A stretch of DNA of 64,000 bases from Corbicula japonica (Eukaryota; Mollusca; Bivalvia; Venerida; Cyrenidae). Under the pieces are notes generated by a model. It was not told where the DNA came from. It saw only the letters and a program-made list of their open reading frames with translations, and searched no databases. This document shows positions 47,713 to 59,400 of the stretch, piece by piece (position 1 is the first letter of the stretch; each line of letters opens with the position of its first letter). Position numbers and translations under genes: made by a program. The stretch lies in the NCBI GenBank assembly GCA_038501625.1, contig JAZAYU010000701.1, positions 62,001 through 126,000 of the forward strand, given 5' to 3'.

Positions 47713-49694
47713 CAAAAGAATAAAGTCTGTCCAAAGACTTAATTTTAATACTATTTGATCATACAATTACACCAATTTTATTATACTCATCAGAGATTTG
47801 GGGGTATGAAGATAGCACAATTATCGAAAGAATCCATACAGAATTTTAAAGAAAACTTAGAAATTTTCAAAAATCAACAAACCTTTATAATTGTCTATAT
47901 GCAGAGTTTGGAAGATATCCACTTAGCATTAATATAGAAAGCTGAATGATACAATTTTGGAATAGAATTATTACTTGAAATGGAACAGAATTTCATTCCA
48001 AATCTATAAATTCATGCTTTTTACTGCCAAATGTCTCTTCAAATTGGATAACCGGAAATAAACATATCTTAACAGAAGTAGGGAGATTAGATATATGGCA
48101 TAATCAAGAAAATTTACAAAACAGGTCAATATCAGACATTATAAAACAAATTCTTATAGATCAAAATTTACAAAATTGGCATAATACACTTCAAGAATCA
48201 ACAAAAGGTAAAAACTACTCAATCTACAAGGAAAATATCAAACTTGAAGAATATTTTTTTACACTAAATAAGCAAGTTATATCAGTCTCCTAAGATTTAG
48301 ACCTTGTAACCATTTTTTCCTTGTGAAACTGGCAGATGGCAAAATGTAAATATTATAGAAGATAGGAAATGTTTTATATGCAATATAAATGATGTGGCAG
48401 ATGAATTTCATTACCTCATGCAATGCCCTTTTTTCATAGATGAATGAAAGAAATATATAAAGAAATACTATTATGTGCGACCCAACAATATGAAATTGAA
48501 CAAATTACTAAATTTAAAGTCAACAAACAATTAAAGGAACTATGCAAGTTTATCAGGATACTCTTGGCCATAGTTAAACAAAACTGCTATATATGTATTT
48601 CTCGCTCTCTTGTTTTTGTTCAGAGAAATTTGTAATTGATTCTTATTTATTTCCATATGAACCTTTACATAAATATGCTCATATTGTGTGATCTTATTTT
48701 CTTATTCAAATATCTCAAAGTTGTATTCTCACCATTTGTGTGTTTTGTCAATTATTTATAACTATTCATTGATTCTTTGCTGTGTATCTATGTTGCTGTT
48801 GTTTTTCCTTGTTTATTAATGTTTATGTTTTTTCCTATTTATTGACAATCTGCAATGTAACTCTCATAAACGGCACTGAACCAACACTCCATTTTGAAAA
48901 TGTATACACTACTAAACAATATAAGAAATACCACTTATACAGATCTATTTACATGCTGCTAGAAACGCGATTTCAGTACATTCACAGAAAATATAATCCA
49001 GCGTCTTTATCTCATAATTCAATGAAAATCTTATTGTTTTTAAATCACTGGAATTTATCACGTTAAATCCATCTATAATAAAACACAATCTCCAGAATTT
49101 ACTTCACGTGTTTTGACTCAGACGGTATGACGTCACTTTACACCATTGGGAAAACCAAACCAGTTACTAAAAATTAACCTATCGAAAACTAAACCATTAA
49201 AGCAGCACATTCCTATACTATACTGAAAGAAATAAGTTTAGCAAGTTAAGTAACATAATAAAAATACCATAGGAGATATTCAAAATGAAAGACATTTTTA
49301 GTTAGCAATAAAAACACCCGATTGATTTCACATGGAGTACATGAAAGTTCACTAAAAATTAATTATATAACTTTTATATAATAAGAAACCATTTTTGTTA
49401 TTGAAGGAAGATGTTTTATGTTCTATTTATATACTGGCTAAACTTTATTATTTCAGTATTAATGTCTACAATTTTTATTGCAGTCTATTAACATATTTTG
49501 TTGAATATTTACTACAATAAACCTATGTGGTCAGTAATTATCGTTCCATTTCCCCTTTTTTTCTACATCACCTCTTTTGTTGTACTTTTTTGTTTGTTAA
49601 CCATGTCATGTGTGAATATGTTATTTATTATGAATTGTATACTCATGTACCTGTATTTATTGGTTTGAGTTAATAAAGTATTGTTCTGTTCTGT
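47713..49694 (+). mobile_element. LINE in unit A, 3' portion
   Basis: It continues the coding region broken at 43733: FDHTI, LIYS-like SEIWGYE, then FHSKSINSCF, LTEVGRLDIWHNQENLQ and EEYFFTLN, followed by a Cys-rich tail with stops. The 3' end is AATAAAG followed by TTCTG repeats at 49676-49694. A block at about 48850-49420 does not look like LINE sequence and is present in both duplication units, so it is older than the duplication. Confidence 0.7.
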
Positions 49695-49959
49695 TCTGTT
49701 AGTTTTAATCTTTTCCGCCGCTTTCGATTTCTCCCAAAAAATTCTTAAGAAAATGCTCTTCATTTGACAAACATAATCGAACATAAGTTATGACAGTAAT
49801 AAATGAATTGGCGGATTCTAACCGCCAGGACCCATATATGCAACAACATAACACGACATAACTATTTTCATAACAAGCGGGTAATAAATTTGTCAATGTT
49901 TTATTCACTTGTTTCTCGTGATCATGCCATTTTTTAAACAAATACTAGATAGTGTTCAA

Positions 49960-51078
49960 TTGAATATAAATAAATTGGTTATTAATTAAAATTTTGTAGA
50001 AACAGAATATCACTTTTTATTAGTATGTCCGAAATATTATGATTTACGCAGGAAATATTTCAAACCATATTTTTGTAGATGGCCAACAATACAGAAGTTT
50101 GAAGCGATGATGTCAAATACAAATATCAAGACATTAAATAACCTTGCAAGTTACTTATATTGTGCATTCAAAGAAAGGTTATAAATAATCAGTTGTTAAC
50201 TCGCGATTTAATCCATGTCTGTCTATCAATAATATTGTAATTTCTATATAGCACTTGTTCAAATGAATACATATTATATTTTGTAGAAATTCTCATTTAC
50301 GAAAGTCTTACATTAATACAATGGTACGGTTCGCTAATATACACTTACATTGCACTTACGTTATATATACGAAATATGTTAGTTTCGAAAAACTCTCCGA
50401 TCAGCAGCGGATTAAATCTTTACACAGACCAATTGGACGGTGTTTTTATTTCGCTTTTCGAAAAGGCCGTCCGAAGTTTTGTCCGGTGAAATTAAACAAA
50501 CGTAACTTATTTTATAACATGGGAAAAAACTTGCCTGTTTAACATTATAGTCAAGAGAATCTCTATATAATGTATCTAGACCTACCGTATGTACTTAAAG
50601 CGTAATTATGTTAATCTTAGTGTATATTTAATTCTTTATTAAAAATTATCCCGATATTGTGGGAACACAAAAACGATATATTCATGCGTTTCCGATACCA
50701 TTGTATATATGCCATGGAAAACTATTTTATTAATGTTTGATACATTCCTACTGAGTCATGAAATATTCTCTTTAACCCGATTATTTAATAATGCAAGGGA
50801 GATAAACCATAAAATCTATTCGTAATTGAAGACAATATTTACTTACTTTACATTTAGATGTTTATATACCTTCTATTTAATTGATTATCAAAAAGTCATA
50901 ATACAACGAAGTTTTATGATTTTTGTTTTCTAAATCTTCTCTGTTAATTGTTTGGAACCATTTCTATTAATCTATTAACCAGTGTTATGCTTTGCTTTAC
51001 TCAAATTTGACCAAATGTTGACTCTCACTTGTATGTTTTCAATTTTATGTTTAATAAAATATATGTTATGTTATGTCA
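49960..51078 (+). mobile_element. Second LINE 3' fragment in unit A
   Basis: At 49998-50182 the frame reads ETEYHFLLVCPKYYDLRRKY and on to LASYLYCAFKERL, then stop: the Cys/His end of a different non-LTR element. A 3' region of ~900 bases ends with AATAAAATATATGTTATGTT, a short-repeat tail. 5'-truncated. Confidence 0.7.
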
Positions 51079-51166
51079 TTAAAATTTAGTTTGTTGCGAA
51101 GTTACGATAATTAATACAAAGTAATTTAACCTGGTTTAACATAACTGAATAATTAATTGATTACAG

Positions 51167-51388
51167 TTCACGGATGGCTTCCATGAAGACTTGAATATTC
51201 AAAAAGGGTTCGAGTTGTTAAAGAAAATTGCTAGAAACACAGGTACTGAATTGCGAAATCGATGGAGTACCAAGGTTGTCCTGGATTACTTATTCGATAG
51301 CGTTATCAGAATAGCATGGGTAATCGCTGCTAGCGTTGTCGGAATCGCACTGCTAAACTTTATGACGTCATTTCAAAAATGTACGTAA
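51167..51388 (+). pseudogene. Truncated hydrophobic exon (copy A) with read-through stop
   Basis: Acceptor TTGATTACAG, then the first ~60 residues of the exon found intact at 57754. The duplication junction at 51348/51349 replaces its end and donor. The frame then runs into MITE sequence and stops at 51386-51388. It differs from the intact exon by four bases, all changing residues (Glu/Asp, Ala/Gly, Tyr/Asp, Gly/Arg), two of them putting charges in the hydrophobic part. AATAAA lies at 51436. It could still serve as an alternative last exon after exon 4A; otherwise it is debris. Confidence 0.6.
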
Positions 51389-51864
51389 ACTGTCCAATGT
51401 ACTTTTTTGCGTGACGCGGCCCTTTAGACAAATACAATAAAATTGTTATAATATAATAATACGTCTTTAACACTTTAGACTTAAATTCTCAATCAGAATA
51501 GAAAATAAAACAGTAGAATAAATAGACAAGAAATTACGAGTAAACTTGATGGCTTTCCGACTGAGCCAAACAGGGGAGATCAATGCGAAAACATTAAGAT
51601 AATATGACAGTATTAGCATATGAACTTCTTAATTAAAAGAAATTTAAACAAAACAAAAAAGTGAAACATACAAAATTGAGTTAATGCTTGAAAATGTATT
51701 TACCATATGACCATTTAGAGGTATAAAACATATTTGTATTGCGCTATTGCCAGGCCGCGATGCGTATTTTTGATTTTTTTTTATGTGTCCGCTTTCTATA
51801 TGCTAGCATCTGTATTTATGTATTACTAATTAATTTAATAAAAACTTGTCATTAGTTTTTCCAG

Positions 51865-51947
51865 GTAGAGCTTACTACATATCAGACAGTGCCATGCTTC
51901 TGTATGCTTTTATTCTAGGACTTGCAATTTTCATCTACGCAAGGCTG
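51865..51947 (+). CDS. Exon 4 (copy B): transmembrane segment
   Basis: The acceptor TTTTTCCAG ends at 51864 and the donor CTG/GTGAGT starts at 51948. Same length and phases as copy A, one residue different (GRAYYISDS). It is the nearest upstream donor partner for the hydrophobic exon at 57754, with a ~5.8-kb intron instead of ~15 kb, so it may be the copy mainly used. Confidence 0.65.
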
Positions 51948-52076
51948 GTGAGTAACTTTTCACACTTTTTTTTCATTGTCGGCTTACACAATACAAATTA
52001 TAGATTTTATTTAAATAGTTCATCTGCTAGACTTTGAACAATTGTGCACTTATATAATTGTCCTACAAGTAAAGTA

Positions 52077-55000
52077 AATGCTTGTATTTGTTAAAATGTC
52101 AAAAACCAAAACATCCAAGGACTTTTGTATTATTGTCTAACATTGTTGAGTTCTTGGATAGCCGAGGCCCTTCTTTTAATAAAGTGAAAACAAGACCTTG
52201 TGTTTGTTCTGTTATAGCCAAAATAACCAAGCAAGAAATAGAAAAGTGTATAACTAAGTTTTGCATGCAACATTGTTGAGCTGATAGGTGGGTTGGAGTT
52301 ATTTCACCAAGACAATTTGTACTTGTTTTGTGATACGAGAACCTGTTGGGGCAAGTGTGAGGTTGGTGCACCCTAGAACCTGGTTTAAACCCCCAGTGGC
52401 AATTTGTTTTGCCACTGACCGTTCCAATGCGGTATCCCCAAAGGTTCTCTTCTTCGTTAATTGTTTGTGGCGTCCTATTTTAATTGACATACGTATATAA
52501 AACATGCGCTCTCTCTCTTCCTCTCTTCTTTTTCGCTGCGTGGGGAGGCTGTGTATTTTGAGTGTGGCGATTCCTGATATGCATATATTACTTTTTTTTA
52601 AAAAAAAACAACAAAGTAATTGACAATGTCATAAATGAGTATATTAAATATCAAAAAAATAAATGTTATTATATGAAACACTTTTAAATCTTATACTAGA
52701 AACTTGAATAATACCAACATCCTGGTCTGAAGGAATTATCATACCTTTTTATAAAAACAAAGGAAGCCAAACTGAACCTCAAAACTATAGAACAATTACA
52801 TTACTTAGGTGTGAAAGTAAACTATTTACATCAGTTCTTAATGAAAGACTAAATAATGTTTTGGACATTTATCAAATCCTATCTGAGAACCAATCAGGAT
52901 TCAAGAAAAACTAATCAACAAGTGATCATATTTTTACATTAAATTCGCTAATTGAAATACTTAAATATTACAAAAAAACTTATCTGTATTTTTATTGATT
53001 TTAGCCAAGCGTTCGATTCGGTATGGAGGGTAGGTCTTTGGACCAAAATATTAGAATTAAATATAAACGGAAATTTCCTTTAGAGTCATAAAACATATGT
53101 ATGCAAACATCAAATCATGCATCTCATCTCCCAAAATGGCAAAACTTCTAATTTTTTCTTAAGCAATTGCGGGGTGAGAAAAGGAGAAAGCATGTCCCCG
53201 GTGCTTTTTTCACTCTTCCTTAACGACCTTGAAAATTATTTAGAATCTAAGGGCAATTCTAGTATTCAGTTCAATTACATAGATCCTGAAATAGATATTT
53301 TTTAAATAATCGTGTTACTATATGCTGATGACACTATATTGGTTTTCGATGACCCCCAGAAACTGCAGTCATGCCTAGATGATTTTGTATAATATTGCAG
53401 TATATGGCATCTAAATATTAACATTAGTAAAACCAAAGCAATTGTTTTTGGCACAATAAATGACAGAAACTTTTCATTTAAAATTAACAATAACCCAATT
53501 GAAATTGTAAAATCATATAAATATCTAGGTACACAATTTTCAAAATCAGGTAGTTTCTTAACTGCAAGATTTCACCTGGTTCAACAAGCTAAAAAGGCTA
53601 TGTATTTCCTTTACAAAAGAATAAAGTCTGTCAAAAGACTTAATTTTATAACTATTTGATCAAACAATTACACCAATTTTATTATACTCATCAGAGATTT
53701 GGGGGTATGAAGATAGCACAATTATCGAAAGAATCTATACAGAATTTTAAGAAAACTTAGAAATTTTCAAAAACCACAAACCTTTATTGTCTATATGCAG
53801 AGTTTGGAAGATATCCACTTAGCATTTAATATAGAAAGCTGAATGATACAATTTTGGAATAGAATTATTACTGGAAATGAGAACAGAATTTCATTCCAAA
53901 TCTATAAATTCATGCTTCAACTGCCAAATTTCTCTTCAAAATGGATAACCGGTATTAAACATATCTTAACAGAAGTAGGGAGATTAGATATATGGCATAA
54001 TTAAGAAAATTTACAAAACAGGTCAATATCAGACATTATAAAACAAATTCTTATAGATCAAAATTTACAAAATTGGCATAATACACTTCAAGAATCAACA
54101 GAAAGGAAAACCTACTCAATCTACAAGGAAAATATCAAACTTGAAGAATATTTTCTTACACTAAATAATCCAGATTATATCAGTCTCCTGAGATTTAGAA
54201 CTTGTAACCACTTTTTCCTTGTGAAACTGGCAGATGGCAAAATGTAAATATTATAGAAGATAGGAAATGTTTTATATGCAGTATAAATGATGTGACAGAT
54301 GAATTTCATTACCTCATGCAATGCCCTTTTTTCATAGATGAATGAAAGAAATATATAAAGAAATACTATTATGTGCGACTCAACAATATGAAATTGAACG
54401 AATTACTCAATTTAAAGTCAACAAAACCATTAAAGGAACTATGCAAGTTTATCAGGATACTCCTGACCATAGTTTTACAAAACTGCTATATATGTATTTC
54501 TCGCTCTCTTGTTTTGTTCAGAGAAATTTGTAATTGATTCATATTTATTTCCATATGAACCAGTACATAAATATGCAAATATTGTGTGATCTTATTTTCT
54601 TATTCAAATAACTCAAAGTTGTATTCTCACCATTTGTGTGTTTTGTCAAATATTTATAACTATTCATCGATTCTTTGCTTTGTATCTATGTTGCTGTTGT
54701 TTTTCCTTGTTTATTAATGTTGTTGTTTTTTTCCTATCTATTGACAATCTGCAATGTAACTCTCATAAACGGCACTGAACCAACACTCCATTTTGAAATT
54801 GTATACACTACTGAACAATATAAGAAATACCACTTATACAGATCTTTTTACACGCTGCTAGAAACGCGATTTCAGTTCATTCACAGAAAATATAATCTAG
54901 CGTCTTTATCTCATAATTCAATGAAAATCTTATTGTTTTTAAATCACTGGAATTTATCACGTTAAATCCATCTATAATAAAACACAATCTCCAGAATTTA

Positions 55001-55594
55001 CTTCACGTGTTTTGACTCAGACGGTATGACGTCACTTTACACCATTGAGAAAACCAAACGAGTTACTAAAAATTAACCTATCGAAAACTAAAACATTAAA
55101 GCAGCACATTCCTATACTATACTGAAAGAAATAAGTTTAGCAAGTTAAGTAACATAATAAAAATACCATAGGAGATATTCAAAATGAAAGACATTTTTAG
55201 TTAGCAATAAAAACACCCGATTGATTTCACATGGGTACATGAAAGTTCACTAAAAATTAATTATATAACTTTTATATAATAAGAAACCATTTTTTTATTG
55301 AAGGAAGATGTTTTATGTTCTATTTATATACTGGCTAAACTTTATTATTTCAGTATTAATGTCTACAATTTTTATTGCAATCTATTAACATATTTTGTTG
55401 AATATTTACTACAATAAACCTATGTGGTCAGTAATTATCGTTCCATTTCCCCTTTTTTCTACATCACCTCTTTTGTTTTACTTTTTTGTTTGTTAACCAT
55501 GTCATGTGTGAATATGTTATTTATTATGAATTGTATACTCATGTACCTGTATTTATTGGTTTGAGTTAATAAAGTATTGTTCTGTTCTGTTCTG
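52077..55594 (+). mobile_element. LINE in unit B
   Basis: Duplicate of the unit A LINE, with the same motifs and extra stops. The reverse transcriptase motif C is intact here (LLYADDTILVF at about 53310-53345). At about 53620 the sequence TATTTCCTTTACAAAAGAA is uninterrupted, the empty site for the Penelope-like insertion. It is interrupted at 52257-52594. The 3' end TTCTG repeats lie at about 55576-55594. Confidence 0.75.
52257..52594 (+). mobile_element. Penelope-like 3' fragment in unit B LINE
   Basis: TTTTGCATGCAACATTGTTG to GATATGCATAT in tail order. Absent from the matching place in unit A (about 42715), so it inserted after the duplication. The frames on both strands here are translations of the repeat. 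Confidence 0.85.
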
Positions 55595-56902
55595 TTAGTT
55601 TTAATCTTTTCCGCCGCTTTCGATTTCTCCCAAAAAATTCTTAAGAAAATGCTCTTCATTTGACAAACATAATCGAACATAAGTTATGACAGTAATAAAT
55701 GAATTGGCGAATTCTAACCGCCAGGACCCATATGTGCAACAACATAACACGACATAACTATTTTCATAACAAGCGGGTAATAAATTTGTCAATGTTTTAT
55801 TCACTTGTTTCTCGTGATCATGCCATTTTTTAAACAAATACGAGATAGTGTTCAATTAAATATAAATAAATTGGTTATTAATTAAAATTTTGTAGAAACA
55901 GAATATCACTTTTTATTAGTATGTCCGAAATATTATGATTTACGCAGGAAATATTTCAAACCATATTTTTGTAGATGGCCAACAATACAGAAGTTTGAAG
56001 CGCTGATGTCATGTACAAATATCAAGACATTAAATAACCTTGCAAGTTACTTATATTGTGCATTCAAAGAAAGGTTATAAATAAACAGTTGTTAACTCGC
56101 GATTTAATCCATGTCTGTCAATCAATAATATTGTAAATTCTATATAGCACTTGTTCAAATGAACACATATTATATTTTGTAGAAATTCTCATTTACGAAA
56201 GTCTTACATTAATACAATGGTACGGTTCGCTAATATACACTTAAGTTATATATGCGAAATATTTTAGTTTCGAAAAACTCTCCGATCAGCAGCGGATTAA
56301 ATCTTTACACAGACCAATTGGACGGTGTTTTAATTTTGCTTTTCGAAAAGGCCGTCCGAAGTTTTGTCCGGTGAAATTAAACAAACCAACTTCTTTTATA
56401 GCATGGAAAACACTTGCCTATTTAACATTACAGTCAATAGAATCTCTATATAACGTATCTAGACCTACCGCATATACTTAAAGCGTAATTATGTAAATCT
56501 TAGTGTATATTTACTTCTGTATTAAAATTTTCCCGATATTGTGGGAACGCAAAAAACGATATATTCATGCGTTCCCGATACCATTGTATATATGTCATGG
56601 AAAACTATTTTATTTATTTTTTATACATTCCTACTGAGTCATGAAATATTCGCTTTAACCCGATTATTTAATAATGCAAGGGAGATAAACCTTAAAATAT
56701 ATTCGTAATTGAAGACAATATTTACTTACTTTACATTTAGATGTTTATTTACCTTCTATTTAATTGATTATCAAAAAGTCATAATACAACGAAGTTTTAT
56801 GATTTTTGTTTTCTAAATCTTCTCTGTTAATTGTTTGGAACCATTTCTATTAATCTATTAACCAGTGTTATGCTTTGCTTTACTCAAATTTGACCAAATG
56901 CT

Positions 56903-57616
56903 GACTTTTATCCCTGTCATCGTGTTCTTGCTGATTTTACTCCAGGTCTGGAGCTCTGGCCCCGTGATTATAAAACTTTTTTCTTGCTCAACTCAATTCT
57001 TTGCTCAAACTTAAAATGTCTAGAACATTAACAGTCTTCATAAAATAAGAAATAACTATCTATTCAACAGTTGTTATTGAGAGCAATTTTGTCATATTTT
57101 CAGTTTAAAATGTTTTATTTTATATAATGAACAGAAACGAAGCCTTCAAATGTTCATGCTCAAATTGAGGCGAGCATGAAATTTTTTTTATAATCACGGG
57201 TCCTGGTCTCGGTAAGATCATTGAGTACCCGCCCTTTGGCTTTGCAATGCTATTAGCTTCTTATGTTTTATATATTTGTGTGCTTTTGCATGCAACATTT
57301 CTGAGCCGATAAGTGGGTTGGAGTTTTTTCACCAAGACAACTTGTACTTGTTTTGTGTTATGAGAACCTGTTGGGGCAAGTGTGAGGTTGGTGCACTCTA
57401 GAACCTGGTTTAAACCCCCATTGGCAATTTGATTTGCCACTGACCGTTCCAAGGCGGTAACCCCTCGGGTTCTCATTTTTGTTTATTGATAGTGGTGTCT
57501 TTTTTTTAACTGATCATTTTATTAACCATGCTCTCTTCCTCTCTCTTCTTCTTGACTGTGTGGGGAGACTGTTTTTTCTGAATGTGGCGATCCCAGATAT
57601 GCATATTTCACCTTTT
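56903..57616 (+). mobile_element. Penelope-like 3' fragment, itself carrying a MITE
   Basis: Starts TATCCCTGTCATCGTGTTCT and ends ATGCATATTTCACCTTTTT, colinear with 47260-47713 apart from the nested MITE at 56961-57200. Private to unit B. Confidence 0.85.
56961..57200. mobile_element. MITE with CCCGTGATTATAAAA ends
   Basis: A perfect 15-bp inverted repeat at the ends, extended to ~45 bp with mismatches (CTTGCTCAACTCAA facing a CATGCTCGCCTCAA complement). 240 bp, no coding. It splits the tail copy whose flanks, CTCCAGG..CTGG and CTGGTCTCGG, are joined in other copies. A short CTGG on both sides may be a target duplication. Confidence 0.75.
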
Positions 57617-57753
57617 TGTATGTTTTCAATTTTATGTCGAATAAAATATATGTTATGTTATGTTATTAAAATTAAGTTTGTTGCGAAGTTACGATAATTA
57701 ATACAAAGTAATTTAACCTGGTTTAACATAACTGAATAATTAATTGATTACAG

Positions 57754-58018
57754 TTCACGGAAGGCTTCCATGAAGACTTGAATATTCAAAAAGGGTTCGA
57801 GTTGTTAAAGAAAATTGCTAGAAACACAGCTACTGAATTGCGAAATCGATGGAGTACCAAGGTTGTCCTGTATTACTTATTCGATAGCGTTATCGGAATA
57901 GCATGGGTAATCGCTGCTAGCGTTGTCGGAATCGCACGGCAAATCGTTGATGGCATTGTCGGAATTGTTCTCTTTCTAGTAGAGGCAATATCATTTATAC
58001 TTAAAACTGTCTCCAAAG
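57754..58018 (+). CDS. Exon 5: 88-residue hydrophobic juxtamembrane exon
   Basis: The acceptor TTGATTACAG ends at 57753 and the donor AAAG/GTAAAT starts at 58019. 265 bases, phase 0 to phase 1. Residues 1-36 are polar and basic (FTEGFHEDLN, KKIARN, ELRNRW). Residues 37-61 (VVLYYLFDSV, then AWVIAASVVGIA) and 64-84 (IVDGIVGIVLFLVEAISFIL) are strongly hydrophobic with single acidic residues, separated by Arg-Gln. Two membrane helices, or one re-entrant or amphipathic pair, are possible. With exon 4 this gives one or three passes; both keep the kinase cytoplasmic. I know no receptor kinase family with such an exon. Confidence 0.7.
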
Positions 58019-58489
58019 GTAAATGTCAGAGCAGACTTTAATATGACGGCTGTAGCTTAATATCATATTTACTATAATCAGACAATGGTATTTATTTGCA
58101 GCTTCTGTTTATATTTCAAGTCATTCCAAAGTTATTCTAAAGAAGTCATTGAATGAAGTTAATTCAAGAAACGACTGAGCACTAGATAATTTTTTCTTTT
58201 CATATCGATATTACATTTAACAATCCCCTTTGACTGCGGATTTTGTTTGTAATAAACTGGTTATTGTGATGATTAGGTAAATATTTGTTAATTTCTCATT
58301 AAGTTCGTACATGTATACAGCAAGCTAAAAAGCTAAACACAAGTAGGATACTATTAAACGAGACGTATTACGGATATTGATGAAGTGTTTTTCTGTACAA
58401 AACTGTTGGAAAAAAGAAAGCACGAGTAACACGACATTTTTTTTCGCACTATAAAAATCACATTGTCTTTGTTAAAGGTTATTTATCAG

Positions 58490-58651
58490 TGAAGTCAGCC
58501 AGGTCAAAGCCTAATCGGGGATTAAAGATTATAACAAGCGACCTTACATTTGAAAAGCTTATATTCAAAGGTCAATTCGGAGAAGTATGGAAAGGAGGCT
58601 GGTACAGAAGTGGTCAAGACACAGTTGTAGCCTTAAAGACCTTCAAGACAG
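58490..58651 (+). CDS. Exon 6: kinase N-lobe, glycine-rich loop and VALK lysine
   Basis: The acceptor TTTATCAG ends at 58489 and the donor ACAG/GTAATT starts at 58652. 162 bases, phase 1 to 1. Basic linker (SARSKPNRGLK), then SDLTFEKLIFKGQFGEVWKG and TVVALKTFK. The last two glycines of the loop and the beta-3 Lys are present. The first loop glycine is Phe (IFKGQFG instead of IGxGxFG). This exon and the next match tyrosine kinase N-lobes best. Confidence 0.85.
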
Positions 58652-58849
58652 GTAATTCTCAAGACTTCAAGACAGTTCGATACTTACATGTGGTCGTAGT
58701 TTCATAAAAAGTCACGACGAAATAAGGCTGTCCCGACAAGAATGTTACGTCATAACAAAAAGTGTTTTGTGTGTGCATATAAGATTGCCGTTTTGTGTGT
58801 GCATATAAGATTGCCAAAACAAACAAAGTTTAAAATAAAAGAAGCTAAT

Positions 58850-59400
58850 TTTAAGACATTGAAATGCATAGGCAAAAACGGTGGATACTCAATAACCTTA
58901 CTGACACCAAAACAACTAGAGTCAAATCAGCAAGAACACGATTGCTGGAATAAAAGAAACAAATCGAGTCTTTACGTTGTCACAAATGAGAACCTGAGCT
59001 ACTGCCTTGGAATGGTCTGTGGCAAAACATTATCCCTCTGTGGGGTTTAAACCAGGTCAAAGGATGCAATTACCTCACTCTTTTTTCCGGCAGATTCTCA
59101 AATGAACAAACGAACAAATGAGTACAAGTTTTCTAAGTCCATCTCCCAATGTGCTAGACAATATTGCATGCAAAAGCTCACACACATATAAAACATAGGA
59201 AGCTAATGGAATTTTCAAGTGGAAATAAAAGTGGATATTCAATGACCGTTATGATACTAGAGCTCTTGGAGCAAATCAGCCAGAACACGATGGCAGGAAT
59301 AAAATATTTATTTTCACTATTTTCCTCGAAACATTTATAATCTCTTAACCGCTGCCACAGTTGTGCAAGCAAAGATATAAGCAAAGCTGTCAACTGCGAG
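58850..59400 (-). mobile_element. Penelope-like 3' fragments, reverse, in kinase intron
   Basis: 58850-58985 and 59205-59390 both match the same tail part (GGATACTCAATAACC or GGATATTCAATGACC, CAAATCAGC, AGAACACGAT). 58988-59200 matches the middle (AATGAGAACC, GGGGTTTAAACCAGG, GCATGCAAAAGCTCACACAC). It reads as one long copy preceded by a partial one. Confidence 0.65.

Larger units (their letters stand above)
41779..51348 (+). repeat. Tandem segmental duplication, unit A
   Basis: From CTGCTAAACTTTATGACG at 41779 the sequence recurs at 51349 and remains nearly identical over its shared parts to about 57936. Unit A contains the transmembrane exon, a LINE, the Penelope-like insertion, a second LINE 3' fragment and a truncated hydrophobic exon. 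A 29-base direct repeat at about 41893-41950 is found once in unit B. The junction at 51348/51349 shares only about one base between the parents, which suggests end joining. Confidence 0.85.
55870..57664 (+). mobile_element. Second LINE 3' fragment in unit B
   Basis: Copy of 49960-51078 (ETEYHFLLVCPKYYDLRRKY conserved), interrupted at 56903-57616. Confidence 0.7.
51349..57936 (+). repeat. Tandem segmental duplication, unit B
   Basis: Second copy of 41779-51348, shorter because it lacks the Penelope-like insertion. It has two private insertions, both Penelope-like 3' fragments (52257-52594 and 56903-57616). It ends inside the intact hydrophobic exon, so that exon straddles the original right breakpoint. 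Confidence 0.85.

Noticed and set aside
52099..52505. Overlapping small frames on both strands
   Set aside because: Translations of the Penelope-like 3' fragment and of LINE sequence.
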